NCBI GenBank assembly: GCA_009667805.1
Contig: CM019068.1
Span: forward strand, 11,512,889-11,576,888
Length of the DNA stretch: 64,000 bases
Source of the DNA: Leptobrachium leishanense
Lineage: Eukaryota > Chordata > Amphibia > Anura > Megophryidae
Direction: 5' to 3'
In this document: piece after piece, positions 11,824 to 23,223 of the stretch
How the letters are laid out: every line of letters begins with the position of its first letter
Numbering within the stretch: position 1 is the first letter of the stretch
Notes under the pieces: generated by a model
Databases searched by the model: none
Told to the model about the DNA's origin: nothing
Seen by the model: only the letters and a program-made list of their open reading frames with translations
Translations under genes and position numbers: made by a program

Positions 11824-13256
11824 CTGCTGGGGCAAATCCATGAGCTGGGGCACATCCATGTGCTGGGCAAATCCATGTGCTGGGGCAAATCCATGTGCTG
11901 GGGCACATCCATGAGCTGGGGCAAATCCATGTGCTGGGGCAAATCCATGTGCTGGGGCACATCCATGAGCTGGGGCACATCCATGAGCTGGGGCAGTATA
12001 TCCATGAGCTGGGGCAAATCCATGTGCTGGGGCAAATCCATGAGCTGGGGCAAATCCATGAGCTGGGGCACATCCATGAGCTGGGGCAAATCCATGTGCT
12101 GGGGCAAATCCATGAGCTGGGGCACATCCATGAGCTTGGGCAAATCCACGTGCTGGGGCAAATCCATGAGCTGGGGCACATCCATGAGCTGGGGCACATC
12201 CATGAGCTGGGGCAAATCCATGTGCTGGGGCAAATCCATGTGCTGGGGCACATCCATGAGCTGGGGCACATCCATGAGCTGGGGCAGTATATCCATGAGC
12301 TGGGGCAAATCCATGTGCTGGGGCAAATCCATGAGCTGGGGCAAATCCATGAGCTGGGGCACATCCATGAGCTGGGGCAAATCCATGTGCTGGGGCAAAT
12401 CCATGAGCTGGGGCACATCCATGAGCTTGGGCAAATCCACGTGCTGGGGCAAATCCATGAGCTGGGGCACATCCATGAGCTGGGGCACATCCATGAGCTG
12501 GGGCAAATCCATGTGCTGGGGCAAATCCATGTGCTGGGGCACATCCATGAGCTGGGGCACATCCATGAGCTGGGGCAGTATATCCATGAGCTGGGGCAAA
12601 TCCATGTGCTGGGGCAAATCCATGAGCTGGGGCAAATCCATGAGCTGGGGCACATCCATGAGCTGGGGCAAATCCATGTGCTGGGGCAAATCCATGAGCT
12701 GGGGCACATCCGTGAGCTGGGGCAAATCCATGTGCTGGGGCAAATCCATGTGCTGGGGCAAATCCATGAGCTGGGGCACATCCATGAGCTGGGGCACATC
12801 CATGAGCTGGGGCAAATCCATGTGCTGGGGCAAATCCATGTGCTGGGGCACATCCATGAGCTGGGGCACATCCATGAGCTGGGGCAAATCCATGAGCTGG
12901 GGCACATCCATGAGCTGGGGCACATCCATGAGCTGGGGCAAATCCATGTGCTGGGGCAAATCCATGTGCTGGGGCAAATCCATGAGCTGGGGCAAATCCA
13001 TGTGCTGGGGCAAATCCATGTGCTGGGGCAAATCCATGAGCTGGGGCAAATCCATGAGCTGGGGCAAATCCATGTGCTGGGGCAAATCCATGAGCTGGGG
13101 CACATCCATGAGCTGGGGCACATCCATGAGCTGGGGCAAATCCATGAGCTGGGGCAATATCAATGAGAGGAGCTGGGGCAGTATATCCATGAAAGGAGCT
13201 GGGGCAAAATCCATGAGAGGAGCTGGGGCAATATCCATGAGAGCTGGGGCAATATC
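11824..13256 (+). repeat. 18-bp minisatellite with 291-bp higher-order repeat
   Basis: About 80 units of 18 bp alternate between GAGCTGGGGCACATCCAT and GTGCTGGGGCAAATCCAT. A variant unit with the insertion 'gcagtata' recurs at 11993, 12284 and 12575, exactly 291 bp apart (16 x 18 + 3). This marks three higher-order copies. The last ~120 bp are irregular. The very long open frames on both strands arise because 18 is a multiple of three. Confidence 0.97.
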
Positions 13257-13371
13257 CTGTGTATATCTAGCTCTGATACAAGCCAGTGCCTCACCAGCCA
13301 CTGACCTCACCGCACGTCACTGCTCTGTAATCATGGAAAGACGACTCAATCCCATTCCATGTATGGTATTC

Positions 13372-14094
13372 CAATTATTATTATTCTTTATTTATAAAGC
13401 GCCAGCATATTCCGCTGCGCTGTACAATAAGCACAGTATAGACAGGGTTACAATACATTGAACAACATTTGACAAACAGTACAGGAGGAGATGAGGGCCC
13501 TATTCCCGTAGGAACTCACAATCTGGGAGGGTTGGGGTTGGAAACAGGAGGAGAGGACTGTAAGGTGAGAGTGATTGATGGTTGTGTCAGTGAGTTGGGT
13601 GGTCGGCTTCCCTAAATAGGAATGTTTTAAGAGAGCGTTTGAAGGAAGAGAAGTTAGGGGAAAGTCTGACAGTACGAGGGAGAGCGTTCCAGAGAGTGGG
13701 GGCTGCGCGTGAGAAATCCTGCAGTCTATCATGGGAAGAGGTGATGCGGGGAGAAGCTAGGCGCAGGTCACTGTTTGACCTTAGGGAGCGGGCTGGGGTG
13801 TATTTGGTGATTAGTGAGGACAGGTAGTGGGGCGCTGAGTTAGTGAGGGTTTTGTAGGTAAGGATAAGGATTTTGAACTTAATTCTGCAGTGGATGGGGA
13901 GCCAGTGAAGGGACTCGCAGAGGGGAGCGGCAGAGACAGAGTGGCGGGTGAGGTGAATTAGTCTGGCGGAGGCGTTCAGGATGGATTGTAGGGGGGAGAG
14001 GCGGGACAGAGGGAGGCAGATAAGAGATTATTGCAATAGTCGAGTCGGGAGATTACCAGGGCGTTATTCCAATGTATATGTATGTATATTCCAA
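13372..14094 (-). pseudogene. L2-like LINE 3' end (RT C-terminal remnant)
   Basis: The minus strand encodes pieces typical of the C-terminal part of L2-clade non-LTR reverse transcriptases: LVISRLDYCNNLL, then after a one-base frameshift LHWLPIHCRIKFKILILTYK. The 3' end lies at the low-coordinate side and closes with 'tataaagcgcc...gctgcgctgtacaa' and a TTATTATTATT-type tail. The frame is interrupted, so this is a dead 5'-truncated copy. L2 against another CR1-group clade cannot be settled by eye. It abuts the 18-bp array and faces a second LINE tail at 14096-14172. Confidence 0.75.
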
Positions 14095-14095
14095 T

Positions 14096-14172
14096 GTATT
14101 AACCCCTTGTACACTGATCTTGTAAAGCGCTGCGGAATATGTGGCGCTATATAAATAAAGTGTAATAATAAA
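14096..14172 (+). repeat. LINE 3' tail fragment
   Basis: 'cttgtaaagcgctgcggaat' and 'ggcgctatataaataaag' followed by TAATAATAA are a plus-strand LINE tail of the kind seen in frog genomes (from memory, not searched). It points toward the minus-strand LINE to its left. Confidence 0.65.
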
Positions 14173-14280
14173 GCCGATGCTGACTGATATTCTCCACTGA
14201 TCACATGGGAAATATTTTTTCATTTATTTTGACTATTATTATATTTTATTTATAATAAAATTTAAAACAAAAAAATAAAG

Positions 14281-14337
14281 TATTTTACCAGGAAGGATAC
14301 ATTGAGATGTCTCTCATTTTCATGTATGTCCTGGGTT
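14281..14337 (-). repeat. SINE 3' fragment
   Basis: Reverse complement of the SINE 3' part ('tattttaccaggaaggatac...catgtatgtcctgggt'). The tRNA-like head is absent. Confidence 0.7.
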
Positions 14338-14409
14338 GCATTGACCTCAACTGCTTTCTGACCCTATACTTCTACTATGTATGACCTCTCACCTTCAATC
14401 ACTGCTCAG

Positions 14410-15022
14410 TAGGGATGTGCAATTAGTTTCGTACAGATTCGTTTTTTCTACAAAATTTGCCATTTTCCTGCTTCCGAGGGCGTCCCGAATCCAAAATGTC
14501 GACCACACAAAATTTTCGGATCGACTCGATATTTTGAGTCAATTGGAAATTTCGGGTCCAATTTCGAATTGATATAAAAACAACATTTTCTTTTTTTTTT
14601 AAAAAAAATGCTTAGAAGATCCTAAAAAAATAATGAGACTCTTTACTGCAGAATATTATAAGCAACGGTTTATTAGATATTGCATTAAAACGGGAATATT
14701 TTAACAGTGAAGCCTATGGGATACAACATTTCCCACACCTTGATCCGAATATTCCCGTTTTAATTCAATATCTAATAAACCGTTGCTTATAATATTCTGC
14801 AGTAAAGAATCTCTTTATTTTTAGATTTTTTTAGGATCTTTTGAGCATTTCTTTTAAAAAAAATCCTTTTTTTTTTATATATCAATTCGAAATTTTACCT
14901 GAAATTTCGAATCGATATCGAATAATCGAATCACCGAATCGAAACGAAAACGACCTGAAACGAAAAATCACCTTGGGAAAAAAACCGAAACCAAACAAAA
15001 TTTTTAGCGGTGCGCATCTCTA
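14410..15022. mobile_element. hAT MITE, 613 bp
   Basis: Ends TAGGGATGTGC and GCGCATCTCTA, flanked by CTGCTCAG and CTACTCAG (8-bp duplication, one mismatch). The interior has a large inverted repeat: the 'attagatattgcattaaaac' block around 14660-14720 is matched in reverse around 14755-14800. No coding capacity. Confidence 0.85.
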
Positions 15023-15967
15023 CTACTCAGTGATCAAGGGTGTTGGGTATAGATGGGGCAGGAGCCCCCTCCCCCATATCTTTTGCTCCATGGGGTTTGG
15101 GAACAGGAATCCTTCCCGGCAGCCAATCTGCTTTCCCGATTAAATCCTTTCCTGCTGAGAAAGAATAATTAAGGGTTAATCAAGTATTTAACAAACCTGT
15201 GCTTAATTACTACCAATTTACACAAAACAAAACGGTTAAACGGAATTTGGTAAAACCAAAGGAATCAACATTTTCAGATTGACTGAACCAATATAATATA
15301 TATATATATATATTCGTCCCCACATATGTCCAGAAGTTACTTTTTGCCGAAAATCCAGAATTTTCAAATTCAGGGCAGTCGAACTCCTAGATGTTTCTGA
15401 ACTACATCTCCCATGATTCTCTGGCCATCTATTGTATTCATAGAATTCTGGGAATTGTTTGCATCAACATCTGGGGGCTGTGATTTTGCAATCCCTGCGT
15501 AATTCCTGTGTAAAAGGCTGAACTCGATGGACGCACGTCTTTTTTTCAGACTATGTAGCTATGTTCGCGCAGCAGCCGGTATCTGTTGGGATCAATGACG
15601 GCAGCCGCGTGCTCTAATACGAGGAGAGCCGGCGCCCTGATCTGAGCATAGAGCGGCAGGACGCGGGACACAAACCTGAAGACCTCACAAATACCTAGAA
15701 CTGCAAGACTTTAATTAATCATTGTTGTTCCCCCATGTGAATACATCTCCTCTGTTTGCATTGATTGGACCCAAGAAATGGCTTCAATAACCCAGGAGAC
15801 GCGACGGCGAAACCTCCAGCATGGATTCATTACTTTCTAAATGGTTTTACAAAGTATCGAGTCTATTTGTGTCAAAGTATCATCTTTACAGGGAGAGATT
15901 CTAACAGTGTTTATTATAGTTTCCAGACTCACTGCTGGGAGTTTTATTACTGGTCAGCTCTGTTATA
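15023..15967. other. Spacer with a dispersed repeat scrap
   Basis: About 15395-15480 holds 'actacatctcccatgattct', 'attctgggaattgtttgc' and 'catcaacatctggggg', a dispersed repeat shared with 8641, 17995 and 29500. A short TA run lies at 15297-15314. No gene seen. Confidence 0.5.
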
Positions 15968-16830
15968 CACCTGCACACCCCGAATATATGGAGGAACCCC
16001 GAAAAATACACCCGCACACCCCGAATAGATGGAGGAACCCCGAAAAATACACCCGCACACCCCAAATATATGGAGGAACCCCGAAAAATACACCCGCACA
16101 CCCCAAATATATGGAGGAACCCAATAAAATACACCCGCACACCCCGAATATATGGAGGAACCCCGAAAAATACACCCGCACACCCCGAATATATGGAGGA
16201 ACCCAATAAAATACACCCGCACACCCCGAATATATGGAGGAACCCCGAAAAATACACCCGCACACCCCGAATATATGGAGGAGCCCAATAAAATACACCC
16301 GCACACCCCGAATATATGGAGGAACCCTGAAAAATACACCCGCACACCCCGAATATATGGAGGAACCCAATAAAATACACCCGCACACCCCGAATATATG
16401 GAGGAACCCCGAAAAATACACCCGCACACCCCGAATATATGGAGGAACCCCAAAAAATACACCCGCACACCCCGAATATATGGAGGAACCCAATAAAATA
16501 CATCCGCACACCCCAAATATATGGAGGAACCCCGAAAAATACACCCGCACACCCCGAATATATGGAGGAACCCCGAAAAATACACCCGCACACCCCGAAT
16601 ATATGGAGGAACCCCGAAAAATACACCCGCACACCCTGAATATATGGAGGAGCCCCTAAAAAGACACCCGCACACCCTGAATATATGGAGGAACCCCTAA
16701 AAATACACCCGAACACCCTGAATATATGGAGGAGCCCCTAAAAAGACACGCGCACACCATGAATATATGGAGGAACCCCTAAAAAGACACCCGCACACCC
16801 TGAATATATGGAGGAGCCCCCCTAGGCATC
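15968..16830 (+). repeat. 41-bp minisatellite, about 21 units, partly 82-bp dimers
   Basis: Units read 'cacaccccgaatatatggag' + 'gaaccccgaaaaatacacccg'. Between about 16070 and 16510 units ending 'ccgaaaaatacacccg' mostly alternate with units ending 'caataaaatacacccg', giving an 82-bp dimer. The right end (after 16650) switches to 'cctaaaaagacacccg' units and decays. Open frames are artefacts. Confidence 0.96.
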
Positions 16831-16980
16831 CAACCACTCCAGAATTTTGGAGGAGCCCCATAAAATATCTATTCACTCCCCGAATATATGGAGGAACCCC
16901 TAAATAGAGAGAGATCAGTTGCGGAAAAGATGTGTTTTTGGCTGAAGATATTTCTGGTTTCTCCTAAATGATGGCACTGT

Positions 16981-17805
16981 CAGGGTTATTCAAAGAGATC
17001 CGAATGGCTGCCGAAAGGGAACTGAACAGTGAATGAAATTCAGCATTCGGTTACCTTTCTTGGCCATTCAGCTATTCAGAGAGCAGGCAGTTCGCCAAAT
17101 TGTGCCTGTTCGAGGGCAGTGAAAACCCCATGAAAAAGCACTGCTTCGTCTATTCAGAGAACACAAACCAGCAGTGAAAAGATGCCGAATTCATTCGACA
17201 GGTTTATTCAGGAGAATCCCATAGGTTTCAATGTTAAAAATATTCCCGTTTTAATTCAATATCTAATAAACCGTTCATTATAAAATTCTGCAGCAAAGAG
17301 TCTCTTTATTTATAGATTTTTTAGGATCTTTTAGGCATTTTTTGGGATTTTTTGCAAACATTTTTTTTTCTGATTTTGGTTTTTTAAATCGTTTTTTTTT
17401 TTTTCTGTAACAGCCTTTTTATTATCATTCATTGGATTTTATATGTAAATTTCAGTAGTTTCTTTGCAAACAGCGTTTCACTTTTCAAACATTCAAGCGG
17501 ACTGGTTTTTTTCACTCCATTCGTCTGCGGTGTCGGGTTTTCCCGGCGGCTGTTCTGCGCTGTGATCAACTCATCTCCGGCATCTTTGGCGGGGTTTATC
17601 CAGATGTTTTTGCGGGTTTCGGTGTGCATTCGCCGGGTTTTGTGGTGGGTTTGCGGCAGCTTTTCCCTGCACTACGACGGCCCTGTGGTGCTTGCTGAAT
17701 ACACCGCAGGGTCGCCGAAATGGGATCGCCAAATCGCACTGAATGGAAGAGAACGAAAAGTTACCGAACGTGCAATGACTTTTCGATTCTCTTTGAATAA
17801 CCCTG
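16981..17805 (+). mobile_element. CAGGGTTAT-family DNA transposon, diverged copy
   Basis: Starts CAGGGTTATTCAAAGAGA and ends TCTCTTTGAATAACCCTG, flanked by TGT on both sides (3-bp target duplication). It shares the inner 'tattcccgttttaattcaat' and 'attctgcagcaaagagtctc' blocks with the other copies but is more diverged at the right half, so it marks an older or different subfamily. Confidence 0.82.
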
Positions 17806-19115
17806 TGTGAGTTTAGATTTCGGATCGATCTGAATTGCTTTTTATTAGGCCAAATTCCAAACGGAGCTCCACATGACACTGATTCGCGCTTCCCGTGCAA
17901 AGTACAGGACGTATTAATTTACAGTCGGTCAGAGTCGAAGGATTTCAAATGAGCACCTGCAGGATGTCAAAAGGCCCCCTAACCATCTAAATTGGGGCTG
18001 TCAAAGTCATGGCCTCCCATATGTTGATGCCTACAATTCCCAGAATTCCTTCACTGCGATAGATGGCCAAGGAATCATGGGAGTTGTAGTTCAGAATCAT
18101 CTTGAGGGCCGGAGTTTGAGAGCTTGAGGACTTTTCATAACAACATTTCCTCCGTCTTTTAGATCAAGGCTGTCAAAGAGTTAAACCCGGAATGCCATTA
18201 GATGTTTTATAAAAATGCATGGGAAGCTGCGCCAGCTGCCGAATGAATGGGATGACTTTGCAGCATCTTTAAGTAATGTGTTTTTTAAGCCATCACTCCT
18301 GACTTCGCAATGTGCCTGGAGGCCATCAAACATGCTGCTCTTGTAGAATATCTTAACCTCGATATTACGAGGGCCGGTTCCGTAATGCTTTATATGACGG
18401 ATAATGCGCAGAAAGAAGCCTTTATAGAACTTTCCCTTCCACAAAGTTTTGAAAGTGTTTCGCTTGGCTCCGAGGCTCTTTTAAATGATTCCCCGTAGGA
18501 CGCTGAACGAGCCACTTAAGAGGACGCGATTTGGAGTTTTCTGGAAATAATAATAATTTATGTTTTATGTGCCGCTCCGGCTGTGCTCCGGCAGCAGATT
18601 AATGCATACGGGGAGGGGATTCAGGGGGATCACAAAATGCAGTCAGAGTCCTCACCAATACAAGTCAATGTAGAATTAAGGTGTTTGTGGATGATGATGA
18701 GGGGAACCTCTACCTGCACATCCTCGCTGCTAAATAAACATATATTAAGTACACTTTGCATAGATAGTTCCTTCAATATTTACATAAAACCATTCACTGG
18801 ACTAGGTTTGAAAAGTCATTCCGTCACCATGGAAACACAAGGAAACATTCATCGCTACAATTTTGCCTCAATGTTCTACTTTCTGCCATTATATTCCTGT
18901 AAGAGCTAAAATGGCTGTGTTTGCCTTTGTGTTACGGCATTTTTTGGTGTCTGGCGTGTGGGATTGTGATATTTTATGCTGTGTTGTGGGGTGGGGGGGC
19001 AACTCCTCTTTAGGTCCAATTGTTAAAGAAAAAAGGTAAAGTGATCATGAAATGCTGGAAGAATAACTTTATGCCTTGTTCAGATATAATGTATTGCTTG
19101 AGTTTTTTTAAATTG
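17806..19115. other. Spacer with one dispersed repeat copy
   Basis: About 17990-18125 contains 'acaattcccagaattcc' and 'aaggaatcatgggagttgta', the dispersed repeat also seen at 15395 and 29500. The open frames around 18180-18500 have no recognisable domain. No gene is called. Confidence 0.5.
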
Positions 19116-19119
19116 TATC

Positions 19120-20335
19120 AGAGATCCGCAGCAATATAACGCACTCATGCACACGCAATCGTTTTAATTTGGAATTCTGTAATAGATTCCTACACACACT
19201 GCACATTACTGTATTGCAGAGCTCCAAATGAATACAACTTGCACTCATACACACAACACATTGCTGTTAATTTCATTGCTGCAGAGCTCTGTAATACAGA
19301 AATGTGCAGTGTGTATGAGTGTATCACAGAGCTCCACAGCAATAAAACTCACAGTAATGTGCACTGTGTATGAGTGTGAGTTTTATTGCTGTGGAGCTTT
19401 GTGATACGCTTCTACACACTGCACATTACTGTGAGTTTTATAGCTGTGAAGCTCTACGATACGTTCATACGCACTGCACATTACTGTGCAGGTCTGTGAT
19501 ACGCCCATATACCCAACACATTGCTGTGAGTTTTATTGCTGTGGAGCTCTGTGATACAGTATTGTGCAGTGTGTATGAGCGTATCAAAGCGCTCCACAGC
19601 AATAAAACTCACAGTAATGTGCAGTGTTTATAAGCGTACCACAGAGCTCGACAGCAATAAAACTCACAGTAATGTGCAGGGTGTATGAGTGTGAGTTTTA
19701 TTGCTGTGGCACTCTGTGGTACGCTTATACACACCGCACATTACTGTGAGTTTTTTTGCTGTGGTGCTCTGCAATACGCTCATACACACCGCACACTACT
19801 GTGAGTTTTATTGCTGTGGAGCTCTGATACACTCATACACACTGCACATTACTGTGAGTTTTATTGCTGTGGAGCTCTGTGATACGCTCATACACACTGC
19901 ACATTACTGTGAGTTTTATTGCTGTGGAGCTCTGATACACTCATACACACTGCACATTACTGTGAGTTTTATTGCTGTGGAGCTCTGATACACTCATACA
20001 CACTGCACATTACTGTGAGTTTTATTCTTGTGGAGTTCTGTGATGCGCTCCTACACACTGCACATTGCTGTGAGTTTTATTGCTGTGGAGCTCTGTGGTA
20101 CGCTTATACACACTGCACATTACTGTGAGTTTTATTCTTGTGGAGTTCTGTGATGCACTCCTACACACCGCACATTGCTGTGAGTTTTATTGCTGTGGAG
20201 CTCTGTGGTACGCTTATAAACATTGCACATTACTGTGAGTTTTATTGCTGTGGATCTCTGCGATACACTGGGAAAATCTTGCAATACTTCACATAGTTAT
20301 ATGCTCCATAGCAATAAAACACACAGTAATGGGCA
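19120..20335. repeat. 55-bp minisatellite with inverted blocks
   Basis: The unit is 'actgtgagttttattgctgt' + 'ggagctctgtgatacgctca' + 'tacacactgcacatt' (55 bp). From about 19690 to 20290 units are head to tail. Around 19265-19360 and 19555-19690 the units are in the opposite orientation ('agctccacagcaataaaact'), which makes large inverted repeats with their neighbours. Confidence 0.93.
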
Positions 20336-21477
20336 GTGTGTGAATAAATAAACCACTTCATGGACTGGGGTCACATGGTTTTATTGTGTATGTAGCTGGA
20401 GTTTCCGTTCCGCTATATAATTTAATGATTTAATTCTCAGAGCTCGTTATAACACATGCTAATCACCAACTGTTCTGCTTCTGGAATGTGTATTTATACA
20501 GTATTCGCTGCGTGAAATATCCGTATAGCTCAAGGCACTTCCAATATTAACAGATACTTAAAGGTTATTGGGGCAAAATAAGAAAAGTACCTGTCAATCG
20601 ACCCATTAATAATGTGCATGGGTTATGGGGATTGTGGGGAGGGGGTCTTCACTCTAGATAATCGTGGAGTTTGAGGAATAGGATAAACATTCTAAGTTTT
20701 AGAAGAACTCGCATGGAAATTTGGATTATTTTTGTCCCAATCATTTATATGCAATTCTGCAGAGAGTTTGAACATGGGGGGGGGGGGCAAAAAAAATGGG
20801 GGAGACCGAAACCAGATCTGCTCTGCTCACAAGGAGGACTTCTGTTGGATATTTCTTGGCTTCTATTGGCCATTTCTCTGCCATGTGGACCTAAGCCTTG
20901 ACGCTTCCCCTCTGGATCCACACAACGTCCAGTTTAACAAACGATACAATGTGTATGATTTGCAGAAGATGTCATCGTCTGACCTGGACTGTTTAGACCT
21001 TCACGATGGTCATAACTTTAAAACTTCATAATCATCTCATTGATGTCCTAACCGTTTTCATCACTGACCGGTGGACCTTGGGTATGTTGTTACATCGATT
21101 CCCTATAATTCTCGGGTTGCTTTACCAGTTCTAGAGCCTGATTAGAGGAGAGGGATTGGTTTTGTGTGATTGGACGTCACTTACCGCTAGGGAGGGAAGC
21201 AGACGATATGCAGACAGGTGGATGGGATGACATCAATGGATCTGACCAGGCATGACGGTGGCGCGTAGTCCTCTGGATGACAGCAGCCAGAGGCAAGATC
21301 AATGGAAAGGACAACGTACAGGAGAATCGCCAAGCATCTGAGCAGATATGCTCACATATTCCTGGTAAGATTTGTTCACACAATGCTCAAAAATACCCAG
21401 AATTCCTAATAGTTCCATATTCCTTATTAAATCAGTATCTAAACCATCATAAATCCTATGCGTATAGTAAATGTATC
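20336..21477. other. No recognised feature
   Basis: No coding region or family match was found. A G run lies at 20776-20787. Confidence 0.45.
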
Positions 21478-21676
21478 GGCTGGGTGGAGTAGAGGTAACA
21501 TCACTGCTCTGACTGTGGAGACCGTGGAGACACAGGTTCGATCCCGGCCAGAGCACCTCTCCAGTAAGTGTCCTTGGGCGAGACACCTAAAGGTACATAC
21601 TCGCCACCCAGGACATACTGAAAACCAGAGAAATCTCAATGTATTCTTCCTGGTAAAATACTTTCTCCAGAAAAAA
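21478..21676 (+). mobile_element. tRNA-derived SINE, copy 1
   Basis: About 200 bp with an A-box-like TGGAGTAGAGG at 21485-21495 and a B box GGTTCGATCCC at 21535-21545, spaced as in a Pol III internal promoter. The body continues 'gagcacctctccagtaagtg' and 'acatactcgccacccagg' and ends 'cctggtaaaata'. AAATGTA occurs just before and just after the element and may be the target duplication. It is transcribed by Pol III if active, and its mobilisation would need a partner LINE. Confidence 0.85.
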
Positions 21677-21897
21677 TGTACAAAACACAGGATATATCAG
21701 TTAAAATGCAAATAAACTTTCCAAAACGGTAACTAGTCGTGGAAAAACATGTATTAAAAAAAGTAGCATAGTTAAAACAGAGCATTGCAAACCTGAAAAC
21801 CTAAATCTAAACAAACGCAATGGAAATGAGGTTAATTTCTCTCATCATGCACACACGATCTTATTAAATGACGATACATTTAGTGTTTGTATGACAC

Positions 21898-22086
21898 AGC
21901 GGGGTGGATTAGAGGTGATATCACTGGTCTATACCGTGGAGACACAGGTTCGATCCCCAGCTAGAGCACCTCTCCAGTAAGTGTCCTCGGGCAAGACACC
22001 TAATGGTACATACTCGCCACCCAGGACATACTGAAAACGAGAGAAATCTCAATGTATCCTTCCTGGTAATATACTTTCTCAAAATA
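21898..22086 (+). mobile_element. tRNA-derived SINE, copy 2
   Basis: Same family as the copy at 21478 and in the same orientation about 220 bp downstream. The B box GGTTCGATCCC is intact. The head is slightly altered ('ggggtggattagaggtgata'). Confidence 0.85.
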
Positions 22087-22329
22087 AAAAACTATATATA
22101 TTTTTTCTCAGCTGATTCTGCTGAAAAACTATTCGCCTGGAGCTGGTATTCAAATAATGCCACGGGTCCAAAAAGTGGGATGGTAGAATGACCGAAAAGC
22201 TTCTTTTCAGCTGGTATCACACAGATCTGTCTTTTTAAATATATTTTTTAGAAGAATCTGAAGGTTTTCATTTTATTTCCTGTTTTTTTCTGTCTGCCCC
22301 AAACGAAAACTCACCTCCTCCTGTACAAG

Positions 22330-22800
22330 CCTGTTATGATCAGGGGGGGCTTCAGTTGGCCAGGTCTAGGCTCAGCAACGTGCCCAATAAACGAGGTCAT
22401 GTGACTCCCTGAATATACTGAATGAGCAGGTTTTTCCATCAATGGGTTTTTTCTCCCTGATGGCACAGCGGGCATATTCCAAGATGGCAATGCCAGGATT
22501 CATTGGGCTCAAATTGTGCGAGAGTGGTTGAGGGAGCATGAGACATCATTTCCACACATGGATTGGTCACCGCACAGTCCAGACCTTAACCCCATTGAGG
22601 TTAATCTTTGGGATAATGTGCTGGAGAAGACTTTACGCAGCGCCGCGACTCTCCCATCATCAATACAAGATCTTGCCACAAATTAATGCCGCTCTGGACG
22701 CCAATAAATGCTGTGACATCGCATGAGCTTATCCACACCATGCGGCGGCGACCATATATATTACAGGATGTGACTTCATTTTTTTTGGTCAAGCAGTGTG
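22330..22800 (+). pseudogene. Tc1-like transposase remnant
   Basis: The clearest part, 22477-22686, reads without interruption through [18 protein letters not shown] and [11 protein letters not shown], the region of the second and third catalytic acidic residues of Tc1/mariner DDE transposases, then [11 protein letters not shown], and ends at a stop where the family normally continues. Upstream, 22330-22370 keeps a piece like the family's G-C/G-FSWxGLGxAT segment, but stops and frameshifts break the rest. Downstream to about 22800 is the decayed C-terminus and element end ('ggtcaagcagtg'). It cuts no DNA today. The source would have been a cut-and-paste transposon inserting at TA. Confidence 0.85.
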
Positions 22801-23210
22801 TGTGTGATTTTATTTTTTATTTATATCTTGTGATTTAATAAGGCGTTTGCGGAAGGAATGTGTTACTTTTTGTTTTGGTAATTATATAAAATATTTGTCT
22901 GACTCCGTCCCTCTTCAGATGCAATAAGCTGAAAGACAGATCGGCTTTGGCTCAGCCCAGCCAGTTAATTAGCGCCTGTTCCTTTTTAGATTGGCAAAGA
23001 ACTTGTTTTATCACAAAGATTTTCTGGGTTTTATTTCCTGTAATTTTTGATAAACAGATTCCGCTGTGTGAGCCAAGCCGGCCGGTCTACTTATAACGAA
23101 GCAAATTCATCTTTCAGATCTGGTACCGGGTCCAGCAGAGAAGGGATTGGTTCTGATGTTATCCTATGTGATGTACAGATACAGGGGCAACGTATGAGTT
23201 GGTGTTAGAA
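22801..23210. other. No recognised feature
   Basis: AT-rich spacer. No coding or repeat match was seen. Confidence 0.45.
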
Positions 23211-23223
23211 ACATAGAAACATA

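Noticed and set aside
11664..13461. Open frames of more than 400 codons on both strands
   Set aside because: They are translations of the 18-bp array. The unit length is divisible by three and lacks stops, so several frames stay open at once; no start context, exon signal or domain supports a gene.
15901..16716. Three hydrophobic minus-strand frames resembling membrane proteins
   Set aside because: They are the reverse strand of the 41-bp array; hydrophobicity follows from the repeat composition.
18181..18498. Overlapping short frames on both strands as possible exons
   Set aside because: No splice signals, domain or codon bias that would distinguish them from chance.
21478..21676. Possible tRNA gene
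   Set aside because: A and B boxes are present, but the sequence cannot fold as a whole cloverleaf and four copies continue into the same 3' body, so it is a SINE.
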